A stretch of DNA of 64,000 nt from Lachnospiraceae bacterium (GCA_017522685.1 JAFWYN010000030.1:1-64000); one strand, 5' to 3'. Positions 7,420-17,206 are shown, numbered from the stretch's first letter. A program made the numbers and translations. The notes: generated from the letters alone by a model not told the origin.

Positions 7420-8727
7420 TTACACTAACTTACGTGTATCAATGACACGAACTGCTTTTCCTTCACTTCTTGCGATGCTCTTAGGTGCTACAAGATGTAC
7501 GGTAGGATTGATACCCAACATGGTCTTCATAGCATTTGCCAATGATTTTTCCATAGCCAGAACATCACTTACGATATCGGTGAACTGTTCCGGATTCATT
7601 TCTACATTCACATCAAAGGTATCGGTATTATTTACTCTGCCTACCACAATCTGATAGTTGGGCTGATAGCCTTCATTTAAGAGAACGGTTTCAATCTGAC
7701 TGGGGAATACGTTTACACCTCTGATAATAAGCATATCGTCAGTTCTTCCCATAGGTTTAGCCATCTTAATCAAAGTACGGCCGCAAGAACATTTTTTACG
7801 GGAAAGTACACATATATCACGGGTACGATAACGAAGAAGAGGGAATGCTTCCTTGTCCAGTGCGGTGAATACCAGCTCACCCTTTTCGCCTTCCGGAAGA
7901 ACTTCTCCGGTATCGGGATCAATGATTTCCGGATAGAAGTGGTCTTCATTTACATGCATACCGGTCTGTTCGCAACATTCGAATGCCACGCCGGGACCGG
8001 AGGTTTCGGTCAGACCGTAAATATCGTATGCCTTAATACCAAGAGTTTCTTCGATACCTCTTCTCATTTCCTCTGTCCAAGGCTCTGCACCGAAGATACC
8101 TGCCTTCAAAGGAATATCCTCCGGCTTGTAGCCCTGTTCCTTTAAGGTTTCGCCAATGTATGCAGCGTAGGAAGGAGTACAACAGATTAAGGTTGCGTTC
8201 AGGTCCATCATGAACTGAATCTGACGGTCCGTATTGCCGGATGACATGGGGAGGGTTAAAGAGCCCACCTTGTGAGAACCACCGTGAAGGCCGGCACCAC
8301 CTGTAAATAAGCCGTATCCGTATGCTACCTGGCATACATCCTTCTCATCACAGCCTGCTGCAACGATGGCACGTGCGCAGCAGTCTTCCCAAAGGTCTAC
8401 ATCGTTCTGAGTATAGAAAGCAACCACACGACGTCCGGTAGTACCGGAGGTAGAGTGAATACGTACACACTCGTTAAGGGGCTTTGCCAAAAGTCCGTAA
8501 GGATATGCATCTCTCAAGTCCGCTTTAGAAATGAAGGGAAGCTTATGTAAATCGTCGATACTCTGAATATCTTCCGGTTTTACGCCCTTCTCGTCCATAA
8601 GGTTACGATAGTATGCTACGTTTTCATAAACATGTTTTACCTGCTTTACGATTTTCTCAGACTGAAGCTTCTTTAAGTCTTCCACAGGCATGGTTTCGAT
8701 TTCTTTCTGGTAATAGTTTTGTGCCAT
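7420..8727 (-). CDS. paaK: phenylacetate-CoA ligase
   Basis: This encodes 435 residues, normal for the family. The adenylation P-loop-like motif is HSTSGTTGRRV (about residue 90), followed by the AMP-binding core YDIYGLTETSGPG and the hinge region RGVNVFPSQIE. The enzyme forms arylacetyl-CoA from phenylacetate, ATP and CoA. The ATG at 8727 is preferred: AGGA is 8 nt upstream, while the ATG three codons earlier overlaps it. Control by a Phe T-box and linkage to aroF argue for salvage of phenylacetate into phenylalanine and not catabolism; that is inference. Confidence 0.93.
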   Translation of the reverse strand: MAQNYYQKEIETMPVEDLKKLQSEKIVKQVKHVYENVAYYRNLMDEKGVKPEDIQSIDDLHKLPFISKADLRDAYPYGLLAKPLNECVRIHSTSGTTGRRVVAFYTQNDVDLWEDCCARAIVAAGCDEKDVCQVAYGYGLFTGGAGLHGGSHKVGSLTLPMSSGNTDRQIQFMMDLNATLICCTPSYAAYIGETLKEQGYKPEDIPLKAGIFGAEPWTEEMRRGIEETLGIKAYDIYGLTETSGPGVAFECCEQTGMHVNEDHFYPEIIDPDTGEVLPEGEKGELVFTALDKEAFPLLRYRTRDICVLSRKKCSCGRTLIKMAKPMGRTDDMLIIRGVNVFPSQIETVLLNEGYQPNYQIVVGRVNNTDTFDVNVEMNPEQFTDIVSDVLAMEKSLANAMKTMLGINPTVHLVAPKSIARSEGKAVRVIDTRKLV

Positions 8728-8786
8728 TTTTTTCATCCTTTCTTTTTCGATACTTAAAATAACGAGTTACATCGGATTGTCGAAAA

Positions 8787-9092
8787 CAAAAAAGTCCTCT
8801 GCATTCCGATTAAGAATACAGAGGACGAGATATCTATGTTTCTCGTGGTACCACCTCAGTTCGTCATTATCTCACGATAACGACCTCGTCGAGTACTAAC
8901 ATACCCTAGTTCTGTGACGGGAACTCCCGTTGCATCCTACTAAAGATTTCTCTCATTCAGCGCACTGCTAACAGAATGAATTCGTGAAGGACGCCCCCAT
9001 TGCCTCGCACCAACCGGCAACTCTCTCCAGGTTCTTTCCAACCTACTGGTTTCTGCTCATCGCATTTGGTTCTATATGATGTTTACAAGATG
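8787..9092 (-). ncRNA. T-box leader, specifier UUC (phenylalanine)
   Basis: On the minus strand the leader shows the stem I elements GGAGAGAG and GGTTGGTGCGAGG, an AGTA/GAA loop-E pair, the specifier TTC (8980-8978, in GAATTCA), the T-box core AACTGAGGTGGTACCACG, and a terminator whose 13-bp stem (8794-8806 with 8814-8826) ends in a T-run. Uncharged tRNA-Phe should stabilise the antiterminator and switch on paaK-ACT-aroF. The T-box call is firm; the codon assignment rests on my reading of the loop. Confidence 0.92.
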
Positions 9093-9093
9093 C

Positions 9094-9122
9094 ACTATAC
9101 CACTTCACTGTGACATAGTCAA
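9094..9122 (-). promoter_or_regulatory. promoter of the T-box/paaK operon
   Basis: Minus-strand TTGACT (9117-9122), 17-base spacer, TATAGT (9094-9099), immediately before the T-box leader. Confidence 0.8.
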
Positions 9123-9206
9123 TAGTTTTTTTGAAAAAATTTAACAAAAAGGGTTGCTTGTGACGCAGGGTTATGTGGTAGGATACATGAGAAAGGTGGT
9201 GGAGGT

Positions 9207-9923
9207 ATGCTTAGAATAGAACATTTAACAAAGCATTACAAAGGAAGTAATAAAGGGGTGACAGATATTTCTCTTCATGTGGAGAAGGGGGATATATATG
9301 CCTTTATCGGACATAACGGTGCAGGAAAGACCACGGCTCTAAAGTGTATCACCGGGATTCATGATTATGAAGCCGGAGATATTTATATTGATGGGGTGAA
9401 TCTGAAGGAAGACATGCTGGGCTGTAAAAGAAAGATGGCTTATATTCCGGACAACCCGGATTTGTACGAGTATCTGACGGGGATCCAGTACTTGAATTTT
9501 GTGGCGGATGTTTTTCAGGTTCCCGCAAAGGAAAGGGAAGAAAGAATCCATAAATATGCAGATGCTTTTGAAATTACACAGTCTTTGGGAGATTTGATAT
9601 CCGGCTATTCCCACGGTATGAAGCAGAAGCTGGCATTGATTTCGGCACTGGTACATAGTCCCAAGCTGCTTATTCTGGACGAACCCTTTGTGGGTCTGGA
9701 CCCTAAGGCATCCCTGATACTAAAGAAGGTGATGGCTCAGATGTGTGAAGCGGGAGGTGCGATTTTCTTTTCCACCCATGTACTGGATGTGGCAGAGAAG
9801 CTTTGCAATAAGGTGGCTATCATCAAGGATGGTACCATAGAGGCAAGTGGTGATATGAGCAAGGTAATTGGGGAAGGAGAAACTCTGGAGTCCATGTTTA
9901 TGGAGGTGCTGGAGAATGATTAA
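9207..9923 (+). CDS. ABC transporter ATP-binding protein
   Basis: This encodes 238 residues with a complete ATPase: Walker A GHNGAGKTTA (about 36-45), signature YSHGMKQKLALISAL, Walker B LLILDEPFVGLDP, and the switch histidine in FFSTHV. It belongs to the CcmA/NatA-like exporter group. The partner permease begins 8 bp before its stop, so the two are translationally coupled. No dedicated substrate domain is present and the cargo is unknown. AAAGGTGG precedes the ATG. Confidence 0.93.
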   Translation: MLRIEHLTKHYKGSNKGVTDISLHVEKGDIYAFIGHNGAGKTTALKCITGIHDYEAGDIYIDGVNLKEDMLGCKRKMAYIPDNPDLYEYLTGIQYLNFVADVFQVPAKEREERIHKYADAFEITQSLGDLISGYSHGMKQKLALISALVHSPKLLILDEPFVGLDPKASLILKKVMAQMCEAGGAIFFSTHVLDVAEKLCNKVAIIKDGTIEASGDMSKVIGEGETLESMFMEVLEND

Positions 9924-11484
9924 GCAAATCAGGCTTTTGACCAAGCTGGAAATGTGCAATTTCTGGGGTATCAATGTGCTACTGCACACGGCAGATAAAA
10001 AAGCAAAGCGGAAAGCCATCCTTATGGCAGTGATATATGGGTTGGTAGGACTTGTGATAATGGGCTACGTATGTGGTCTTTGCTACGGACTCCATACATT
10101 GGATGCAGCCGAGGCTATTCCTGCATATTTGATTACCATCACAACGGTATTTGTATTGGTTTTAAGTATATTTAAAGCAGGAGGAATCCTGTATCGGAAG
10201 CAGGGATATGAGCTTGTGTCTTCCATGCCCATCAGGAGTGTGGCATTGGTATGTGGCCGGTTCTTTCGACTGTATTTTGAGGGCTTAGTATTTACAGCAT
10301 TGATCATGATTCCGGGATTGGTGATGTATGGTTATTTTACCACACCTAAGGTAAGTTTCTTGCTGATTGGCGGCATGGCAGTTCTTACCGTGCCCCTGAT
10401 ACCGGTGGCTGTTTCAGCCGGGATAGGGATGATTGTTACAGGGATTTCCCAGCGTATGAAGCACAAGGCCTGGATGGAAGCCGGATTGACTATCCTGCTG
10501 GTAGTCGTGGTGTTCATGCTTCCCATGACTTCCTTGGGAGAAGCGGAAATTACACCGGAAATGATGAAAAATTATGGGGATGGGGTACTGGTTATACTGG
10601 GGAATTTGTATCCTCCCGCAGTACTGCTGGGTGATGCAATCACGGAAGGAAGTATGGGTAAGCTGGCTTTGGTACTGACAGGCTCCCTTCTTTTGCTTGG
10701 CATCGTAATCGTATTGATTACGATAGGCTATCAGGGGATTTGCATGCGTCTGTTTAATATTCGGGCAAAGCATGATTATCAAAAGGAGAAGCTGCATAGA
10801 AATTCCTTACACAAGGCCTTGGTAATCCGGGAAGCCAGACGATACTTTTCGTCCGGCGTTTATGTGATGAATACTATTATGGGTCCCATAATGGCTGTCA
10901 TCTTAAGCATCAGCTTTTTCTTCATCGATATGGAAGAAATGGTAGCGGATTTACCGGCAGGAATGAATTTAAGAGCGGCTTTCCCTTTTGTGCTGGGAGC
11001 AGTATTTACGGTCTTAAGTGTTACATCCGTGTCCATTTCCATGGAGGGCAAAGAGGTATGGATTTTAAAGAGCCTGCCTCTTAGCAGAAAAGAAATATTA
11101 GATGGTAAGATTCTGTTTCAGTTATGTTTAACGGCACCTTTTTATGTGGTGTCGGTGATAATCAGCTGTATGGTTTTGAAACTGCCTGTGGCAGAATTGA
11201 TTGCCATGGTAGTTTTGCCGGCTATTATGATACTGTTCGCGGCGGTGTTGGGGATATCGGTGAATCTGTGGTTGCCCAAAATGCAGTGGGACACTGAGGT
11301 GTCCGTGGTAAAGCAAAGTGCTTCGGCAATGATAGGAGGATTGGTTCCGGTACTGGTTAGTGGTATCTGTGCGGTTGTCATTATGATAGTTCCGATAAAT
11401 TATACGGGACTTGGATATTGGGGAATCAGTCTGGTGATACTTACTGTGACAGGGGTGCTGTACCGTAGAAATGTTTTAAAATGA
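9916..11484 (+). CDS. ABC exporter permease, 522 aa
   Basis: This starts at the ATG inside the end of the ATPase gene (9916), with GGAGGTGCTGGAGA before it. It has about 12 hydrophobic segments in two halves of six, separated by a cytoplasmic stretch around residues 280-310 (FNIRAKHDYQKEKLHRN). This is the layout of large permeases paired with a single ATPase. There is no extracytoplasmic domain of note. It forms a two-gene transporter with the upstream ATPase; substrate unknown. Confidence 0.85.
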   Translation: MIKQIRLLTKLEMCNFWGINVLLHTADKKAKRKAILMAVIYGLVGLVIMGYVCGLCYGLHTLDAAEAIPAYLITITTVFVLVLSIFKAGGILYRKQGYELVSSMPIRSVALVCGRFFRLYFEGLVFTALIMIPGLVMYGYFTTPKVSFLLIGGMAVLTVPLIPVAVSAGIGMIVTGISQRMKHKAWMEAGLTILLVVVVFMLPMTSLGEAEITPEMMKNYGDGVLVILGNLYPPAVLLGDAITEGSMGKLALVLTGSLLLLGIVIVLITIGYQGICMRLFNIRAKHDYQKEKLHRNSLHKALVIREARRYFSSGVYVMNTIMGPIMAVILSISFFFIDMEEMVADLPAGMNLRAAFPFVLGAVFTVLSVTSVSISMEGKEVWILKSLPLSRKEILDGKILFQLCLTAPFYVVSVIISCMVLKLPVAELIAMVVLPAIMILFAAVLGISVNLWLPKMQWDTEVSVVKQSASAMIGGLVPVLVSGICAVVIMIVPINYTGLGYWGISLVILTVTGVLYRRNVLK

Positions 11485-11531
11485 CGAATGGAAAGTGCTT
11501 TCCTTTTGCTTATGCGGGTTTCTCACTATAT

Positions 11532-11588
11532 GAATTTCCGAAAACAGCCTTCTGTAAGTAAGCTTACTCAGTCTGCCTTCGGAAATTC
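11532..11588. repeat. 11-bp inverted repeat with a partly paired centre
   Basis: GAATTTCCGAA (11532-11542) and TTCGGAAATTC (11578-11588) are perfect complements. The 35-base centre contains AGTAAGCTTACT, itself a palindrome, and imperfect CAG/CTG pairing. No U-tract follows on either strand, so this is not an ordinary terminator. It may be a stem in the permease 3' UTR or a small palindromic repeat. Confidence 0.55.
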
Positions 11589-11730
11589 GCAGGGCTCTGA
11601 ATAGTTACAAAATATTAACATTTTATAAAACTCGCGGATTCAATTGAAAAGGATAAAAAAGCGAATTATACTGTAATTGTCTGCCAAAGATATTAGAAAG
11701 ATGCAGATGTGGGGGCAATGCAGGATTTAC

Positions 11731-12090
11731 ATGAAAAATAAGCTGAAGAAAATAGTACAGTTTATCCTGAATCCGCGACTATTACTATGTGTGTTGTTGG
11801 CGTGGCTGATTACAAACGGATGGTCATATGTGGTGTTTGGGATAGGAACATTCTTTAAAATTGAATGGATGGTGGCAGTTGGTGGAGCGTATCTGGCTTT
11901 TTTGTGGTTGCCGGTTTCGCCGGAAAAAGTGGTTACGATCGCTATTGCCATGGCTTTGCTAAGATGGCTTTTTCCAAATGATCAGAAAACACTGGCAGTA
12001 TTAAGAGAGTTTTATGACAAGGCAAAGAAAGCCATCCGGAAAAGGAAGGAAAAAAGAACATTATTGAAGGATACTAAAACTGACGAATAG
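11731..12090 (+). CDS. small membrane protein, 119 aa, function unknown
   Basis: This starts at the ATG at 11731, behind CAGGA. A basic N-terminus (MKNKLKKIVQFILNPRLL) precedes two or three transmembrane helices (LLLCVLLAWLITNGWSYVVF, WMVAVGGAYLAFLWL, VTIAIAMALLRWLF) and a highly basic C-terminal tail (KAKKAIRKRKEKRTLL). I know similar short proteins as unnamed conserved hypotheticals in Lachnospiraceae. The charged tail should face the cytoplasm. Confidence 0.65.
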   Translation: MKNKLKKIVQFILNPRLLLCVLLAWLITNGWSYVVFGIGTFFKIEWMVAVGGAYLAFLWLPVSPEKVVTIAIAMALLRWLFPNDQKTLAVLREFYDKAKKAIRKRKEKRTLLKDTKTDE

Positions 12091-12145
12091 AATGTTACAA
12101 GGCAACTTTTCCGGCAGATACCGGTATTGTACCGAATAAAAAACA

Positions 12146-12173
12146 TTGCAATCTGAAAAAAGTGTGTTAAAAT
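12146..12173 (+). promoter_or_regulatory. promoter of the peptide importer operon
   Basis: TTGCAA (12146-12151), 16-base spacer, TAAAAT (12168-12173), about 50 bp before the binding-protein gene. Confidence 0.55.
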
Positions 12174-12226
12174 AATAACAACAATTGAATAGTGAGAGGT
12201 TTATTAATCGAAGAGGAGAATAGAAA

Positions 12227-13771
12227 ATGAGAAAAAAGCTAACGAGCTACTTACTTATGGCATTTCTATTAATGACCACACTGAGCGGATGCGCAGGTGG
12301 TACAGGGGAGTCTTCGGGGGATAATTCCTCAAAGGAGCCAACTTACGGCGGCTCCGTTGTTGTAGGCATACAACAGGATATTGATAGTCTTGACCCACAT
12401 AAAGCAACCGCGGCAGGAACTAAGGAGATTCTGTTTAACATTTTCGAAGGTTTGGTAAAGCCTGACGAGAATGGTAATTTAATCAAAGCAGTGGCTAGTG
12501 ATTATAACATTTCAGCAGATGGTTTGGTTTACACCTTTACCCTGAGAGAGAACGTAAAGTTCCACAATGGGAATGCAGTAACCGCTGAGGATGTGAAGTA
12601 TTCACTGGAAAGAGCTTCCGGACTTTTGGACGGAACACCGCTGATTTCAGCCTTAAGCGTGATTACAAGTGTAGATATAGTTGATCCTAAGACGGTTCAG
12701 GTAACAGTGGGCAGTGCAAATACAGAGCTGATTTACAGCTTTGTGGCGGCTATCATCCCTAAGGGTAGTGGAGAAGACGCTAATGCAGACCCCGTTGGTA
12801 CAGGACCGTTTTCTTTTGTTTCCTACGCACCCCAGGAGGGTATCGTTCTTGCCAAGAATGCAAATTACTGGCAGGAAGGACTTCCTTATCTGGACAAAGT
12901 AGAGTTCAAAATCGTTAACAGTCCGGACACCGCACTCTTAAATCTGCAGGGCGGTTCCATTGACATCTACCCTTATCTGACTGACTCTCAGGCAAATGAA
13001 CTGAAGGGCAAGGGGTCCTTCCAGATTCTGTCAGCACCTTCTGATGTGGTGCAGGCATTGTTCTTAAACAATGCAGTAGAGCCTTTGGATGATGTAAGGG
13101 TACGTCAGGCCATCTGCTATGCTTTGGATAAGGATTCCATCAATGCTTTCGTGGCAGGCGGCGGTGCTATGCTGGCCGGTTCTGCGATGCTTCCCGCTCT
13201 GAAGGATTATTATGTGGAGCTGAATGATGTGTACGGTACCACAGCCAATGTGGAGAAGGCAAAGCAGCTGATGAAAGAGGCAGGCTATCCTAACGGCTTT
13301 GATTTGGAGATTACCGTGCCTTCCAACTATGCATACCATATGCAGACTGCAGAGGTGGTAGTAGAGCAGCTGAAGGCGGCAGGTATCAATGCCAAGATCG
13401 ATGCGGTGGAATGGAACACCTGGTTGACCGAGTGCTATCAGGGACGTAACTATCAGTCTACTATCTGTGGTATTACCTGCGACATGACTCCCGGCTATTT
13501 GCTGAACCGTTTCCAGAGCGATTCATCCAAGAACTTCATCAATTACAAGAATGCCGAATATGATGAAGTATTCAAGAAGGCACAGTCCAGTCTGGATTTA
13601 CAGGAGAAGTCAAAGTACTACAAACAGCTTCAGGAGCTGTTAACAAAGGATGCGGGAACTGCATTTATTCAGATTCCCCCTATTACCATAGCCATGAAGA
13701 ATACACTGGGCGGATACAAATTCTACCCTGTTTATGTTCAGGATATGAGTACGGTTTATTACACAAAATAA
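12227..13771 (+). CDS. peptide/nickel-type ABC substrate-binding lipoprotein (SBP_bac_5)
   Basis: This encodes 514 residues. The lipoprotein signal peptide ends in LSGC (cysteine about residue 23) and is followed by a Gly/Ser-rich linker. The body has family 5 features: YGGSVVVGIQQDIDSLDP, FNIFEGLVKPDENG, and YTFTLRENVKFHNGNAVTAEDVKYSLER. It captures peptides or similar ligands outside the membrane and feeds the two permeases downstream. Ligand type (dipeptide, oligopeptide, other) cannot be decided from sequence. Confidence 0.93.
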   Translation: MRKKLTSYLLMAFLLMTTLSGCAGGTGESSGDNSSKEPTYGGSVVVGIQQDIDSLDPHKATAAGTKEILFNIFEGLVKPDENGNLIKAVASDYNISADGLVYTFTLRENVKFHNGNAVTAEDVKYSLERASGLLDGTPLISALSVITSVDIVDPKTVQVTVGSANTELIYSFVAAIIPKGSGEDANADPVGTGPFSFVSYAPQEGIVLAKNANYWQEGLPYLDKVEFKIVNSPDTALLNLQGGSIDIYPYLTDSQANELKGKGSFQILSAPSDVVQALFLNNAVEPLDDVRVRQAICYALDKDSINAFVAGGGAMLAGSAMLPALKDYYVELNDVYGTTANVEKAKQLMKEAGYPNGFDLEITVPSNYAYHMQTAEVVVEQLKAAGINAKIDAVEWNTWLTECYQGRNYQSTICGITCDMTPGYLLNRFQSDSSKNFINYKNAEYDEVFKKAQSSLDLQEKSKYYKQLQELLTKDAGTAFIQIPPITIAMKNTLGGYKFYPVYVQDMSTVYYTK

Positions 13772-13798
13772 GACAAAGATAAGAAAGGAAAAGCAGTC

Positions 13799-14758
13799 AT
13801 GAAATATTTCGGAAAAAAATTTATTACTCTCATTATGACATTGTTTATTGTTTCAGTGGCTGCGTTTATTGCCTTTCAGATTATACCCGGTGATGTGGTG
13901 ACGTCCATTTTAGGTACCGAGTCCACACCGGAGAGAGAAGCGCAACTGCGGGCTGAGCTGGGACTTGACCAGCCGCCCGTACAGCGCTACTTCAGTTGGA
14001 TGGGCGGAGTGCTGCAGGGCGATTTAGGCGTCAGCTACCGCTACTCCAAGAATATGAATGAAATGATGCCGGTAGCGGAGCTCATAGGCGATAAGCTGCC
14101 TGTAACCCTTTGGCTGGCAGCCATTTCGCTGGTTTTAATCATCGTATTATCCATACCTTTGGGTGTTTTATGGGCCAGAAGCAAGAGTAAATTGCTGGAT
14201 GTGTTGATGGGTATCGGTACCCAGACAGCCATGGCGGTGCCCTCTTTCTTTCTGGGTATTTTAGTCACATACTTTTTCGGTATATTCCTAAGGTGGTTTA
14301 CACCGGGGGGATATGTAAGTTATCATACGGATTTCTGGAGATTCTTGGGTTATTTACTGTTTCCTGCCATCTCCATAGCCATACCGAAGATAGCCATGAC
14401 AGCCAGATTTTTAAGAAATTCCATGATGACAGAGATGGATGCGGATTATGTTCGGACTGCATACAGTAAGGGTTGCTCCAAGCGTCGAGTGATGTATCGT
14501 CATGTGCTGCGTAATGCCATGATGCCGGTAGTTACCTTTTTAGGCATGATTATAGCAGAGATTATTGCAGGAAGTATTGTTGTAGAGCAGGTATTCGGCT
14601 TGCCGGGCGTAGGCAGACTGCTCATCAGCTCTGTATCCACCAGAGATTTTCCGGTGGTACAAATCCTGATTTTATATATTACCTTTGTGGTTATTTTTGT
14701 TTATTTTCTGGTGGATATCCTCTACCGAGTGATTGACCCCAGAATCAGTAGTAAATAG
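13799..14758 (+). CDS. peptide ABC importer permease, DppB type
   Basis: This encodes 319 residues with six transmembrane helices. The first helix (FITLIMTLFIVSVAAFIAFQI) is followed by an external loop with TPEREAQLRAELGLDQPPVQRY, typical of DppB/OppB. The EAA coupling loop is DYVRTAYSKGCSKRRVMYRHVLRNAMMPV. It pairs with the DppC-type gene 34 bp downstream. AAGGAAAAG precedes the ATG. Confidence 0.93.
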   Translation: MKYFGKKFITLIMTLFIVSVAAFIAFQIIPGDVVTSILGTESTPEREAQLRAELGLDQPPVQRYFSWMGGVLQGDLGVSYRYSKNMNEMMPVAELIGDKLPVTLWLAAISLVLIIVLSIPLGVLWARSKSKLLDVLMGIGTQTAMAVPSFFLGILVTYFFGIFLRWFTPGGYVSYHTDFWRFLGYLLFPAISIAIPKIAMTARFLRNSMMTEMDADYVRTAYSKGCSKRRVMYRHVLRNAMMPVVTFLGMIIAEIIAGSIVVEQVFGLPGVGRLLISSVSTRDFPVVQILILYITFVVIFVYFLVDILYRVIDPRISSK

Positions 14759-14792
14759 TAGCACTTAAAACAAACAGCTATCGGGGAAGCGT

Positions 14793-15620
14793 ATGAAAGT
14801 ATTAATCAAGGATTATTTGAAAAACTTCAAAGGGAACCGATATTTCTGGGCAGGTCTGGTGATGACCTTAATGATACTGCTTATTGCAGTGGTAGGGTAT
14901 TTCTGGACACCTTACAGCACCACGGAAATGTCAGCTACAGAGCGGTTTCAGGCACCTTCCTTCCGCCATTTATTTGGTACAGATAATTTCGGAAGGGACA
15001 TTTTCTCACGAGTGATGAAGGGCGTAGGTACCACCGTGTTTATCAGCACTTTGGTGGTGATTTTGTCCGGCGCGGCAGGTATCGTAATCGGTGCTTTGAC
15101 CGGATATTTCGGCGGCATTGTGGATGAAATCGTGATGCGTATTACGGACGCTATCAATGGTTTTCCCAGTATTTTATTAGGTCTGGTGATGATTACCCTG
15201 ATGGGTAGCGGTAGTCATAATCTGATTGTATCCCTGGCCATCGTATTTACCCCCAGCTATGTGCGTATCGTACGAAGTGAGTTTATTAAGCTGCGAGATG
15301 CGGATTATATTAAGCGCGCCCGCCTCATGGGTGTGGGACATATTCGTATTTTGTTTGTTCATATATTGCCCAATATTTTCTCTGTATTCTGGGCATCTAT
15401 GATGATTGGATTTAACAATGCCATACTGGCTGAGTCCGGTATGAGCTATCTTGGTATCGGCGTACAACCACCGGATGCCAGTCTGGGTAAGATGCTTTCC
15501 GATGCCCAGGGATATCTGATGACAGCACCCTGGTATGCATTGTCACCGGGACTTGCCATCGTGTGGATTGTGCTTGGATTTTCACTGCTAAGTGAAGGAA
15601 TCAGGAGGTTACAGGAATGA
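14793..15620 (+). CDS. peptide ABC importer permease, DppC type
   Basis: This encodes 275 residues with the DppC/OppC N-terminal cytoplasmic helix and first membrane segment (YFWAGLVMTLMILLIAVVGYF), then RHLFGTDNFGRDIFSRV, the hallmark of this permease. The coupling loop is DADYIKRARLMGVGHIRILFVHILPNI. It overlaps the ATPase gene by 4 bp (ATGA), so translation is coupled. Confidence 0.94.
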   Translation: MKVLIKDYLKNFKGNRYFWAGLVMTLMILLIAVVGYFWTPYSTTEMSATERFQAPSFRHLFGTDNFGRDIFSRVMKGVGTTVFISTLVVILSGAAGIVIGALTGYFGGIVDEIVMRITDAINGFPSILLGLVMITLMGSGSHNLIVSLAIVFTPSYVRIVRSEFIKLRDADYIKRARLMGVGHIRILFVHILPNIFSVFWASMMIGFNNAILAESGMSYLGIGVQPPDASLGKMLSDAQGYLMTAPWYALSPGLAIVWIVLGFSLLSEGIRRLQE

Positions 15621-17182
15621 TTAAGATTGAAAACCTTTCCGTGGCCTTTGAGGAAACATTGGCTGTAAATCAACTGAATTTGGAAATATATGACGGTGAG
15701 ATACTGGGTATCGTAGGAGAGTCCGGTTCCGGTAAGTCTGTGACTGCCCTTTCCATTATGGGTCTTTTGTCTTCGGAAGCTACTATCAAGGGCGGCAGTA
15801 TCCGTATGGGCGAGGACTGGCTGATTAAGGATGGTAAGGCACAGGATAAGGACCGTCTTCGAAAAGCTCAGGGCAATCGTATGTCCATGGTGTTCCAAGA
15901 GCCTATGACTTCTTTGAATCCCACCCAGAAGGTGGGAAGACAGGTGGATGAGGTCTTGGTGCTTCATACACAATTGGAGGCACAGGAGCGCTATGATAAG
16001 GTTCTGGAAGCATTCAGAAGTGTAGGGCTTAAGAATGTGGAAAAGGTTTATGACAGCTATCCCCATCAATTGTCAGGCGGTATGCGTCAGCGTGTTATGA
16101 TTGCCATGGCCATCATCCTGAAGCCGGAGCTTTTAATTGCGGATGAGCCTACCACAGCTTTGGATGTACGTGTACAGAATCAGATTATACAAGTGCTGCG
16201 TAATATTAATAAAGAGCAGAAAACTTCCATGCTTTTCATTACCCATGATTTGAATCTGGCCAGAAGGATTTGTAACCGGATAGCGGTAATGAAGGATGGT
16301 AAACTGGTGGAAATCGGCCCCACAGAGGAAGTATTTGGGAATCCGAAAGAGCCCTATACCCGTAAGCTCATAGAGGCGGTGCCTTCCCGTGTAAAGGAGA
16401 AGGAGGATGCGCCGGAGACTACAGCGGAAGCAAGTGTAAATATATTAGAGGTTCGTGACTTGAATGTATACTATCAGGAAGGTAGTAATTCTTTGTTCGG
16501 ACAGAAGAAAAAACGCCAGGTAGTAGAGAATGCCACCTTTACCTTGGAGAAGGGGGAAACTCTGGGTCTGGTAGGAGAGAGCGGATGTGGCAAGACTTCC
16601 CTTTGCAAGGCTATATTAGGTATGAATAAACTGGTAGATGGAGAAGTAAAGCATTATTCCATACGCCCTCAGATGGTGTTTCAGGATCCTTATAGTAGTT
16701 TGAATCCGGCCAAAACCATTGGCTGGCTTTTACAGGAGCCGTTGCGTGCAGCAGGCAAGCTGGACCCTGCATGCAAGATGACGGATGCGGATATGAAGGC
16801 TGCGGCCTATGATATGTTGCAGAAAATCGGTATGCCGGAGAAGTATTTTAACCGGTGGCCTTCCCAGCTGTCCGGTGGTCAGCGTCAGCGTATCAGTATC
16901 GGTCAGGCATTAATTACCCGTCCGGGACTGGTGATTGCAGATGAGCCTGTTTCTGCATTGGATGTGACCATTCAGGCACAGATTATGGAGCTGATGCAGA
17001 AGCTCCAGGAGGAATTGCAGCTGTCCTATTTATTTATTTCCCATGATATCAACGTTATCTACAAGATGAGCGATCGTATCATGGTCATGAAGGACGGTAA
17101 AATCGTGGAAATTGGTGACAAGGAAGTATTGTTTACCAATCCCAAAGAAGAGTATACGAGGCTACTGTTTGCAGAGTCGTAA
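15617..17182 (+). CDS. fused DppD-DppF-type dual ATPase
   Basis: This encodes 521 residues with two ABC ATPase domains in one chain. Domain 1 (1-260): GESGSGKS, QLSGGMRQRVMIAMA, LLIADEPTTALD. Domain 2 (about 278-521): GESGCGKTS, QLSGGQRQRISIGQA, VIADEPVSALD. Both carry intact Walker and signature motifs, so both sites should work. The linker (about 255-275) is acidic. Peptide importers usually encode these as two genes; the fusion fixes 1:1 stoichiometry. It is last in the operon. Confidence 0.95.
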   Translation: MIKIENLSVAFEETLAVNQLNLEIYDGEILGIVGESGSGKSVTALSIMGLLSSEATIKGGSIRMGEDWLIKDGKAQDKDRLRKAQGNRMSMVFQEPMTSLNPTQKVGRQVDEVLVLHTQLEAQERYDKVLEAFRSVGLKNVEKVYDSYPHQLSGGMRQRVMIAMAIILKPELLIADEPTTALDVRVQNQIIQVLRNINKEQKTSMLFITHDLNLARRICNRIAVMKDGKLVEIGPTEEVFGNPKEPYTRKLIEAVPSRVKEKEDAPETTAEASVNILEVRDLNVYYQEGSNSLFGQKKKRQVVENATFTLEKGETLGLVGESGCGKTSLCKAILGMNKLVDGEVKHYSIRPQMVFQDPYSSLNPAKTIGWLLQEPLRAAGKLDPACKMTDADMKAAAYDMLQKIGMPEKYFNRWPSQLSGGQRQRISIGQALITRPGLVIADEPVSALDVTIQAQIMELMQKLQEELQLSYLFISHDINVIYKMSDRIMVMKDGKIVEIGDKEVLFTNPKEEYTRLLFAES

Positions 17183-17206
17183 GTTAAGTAAGGTTATTTA
17201 TACACC

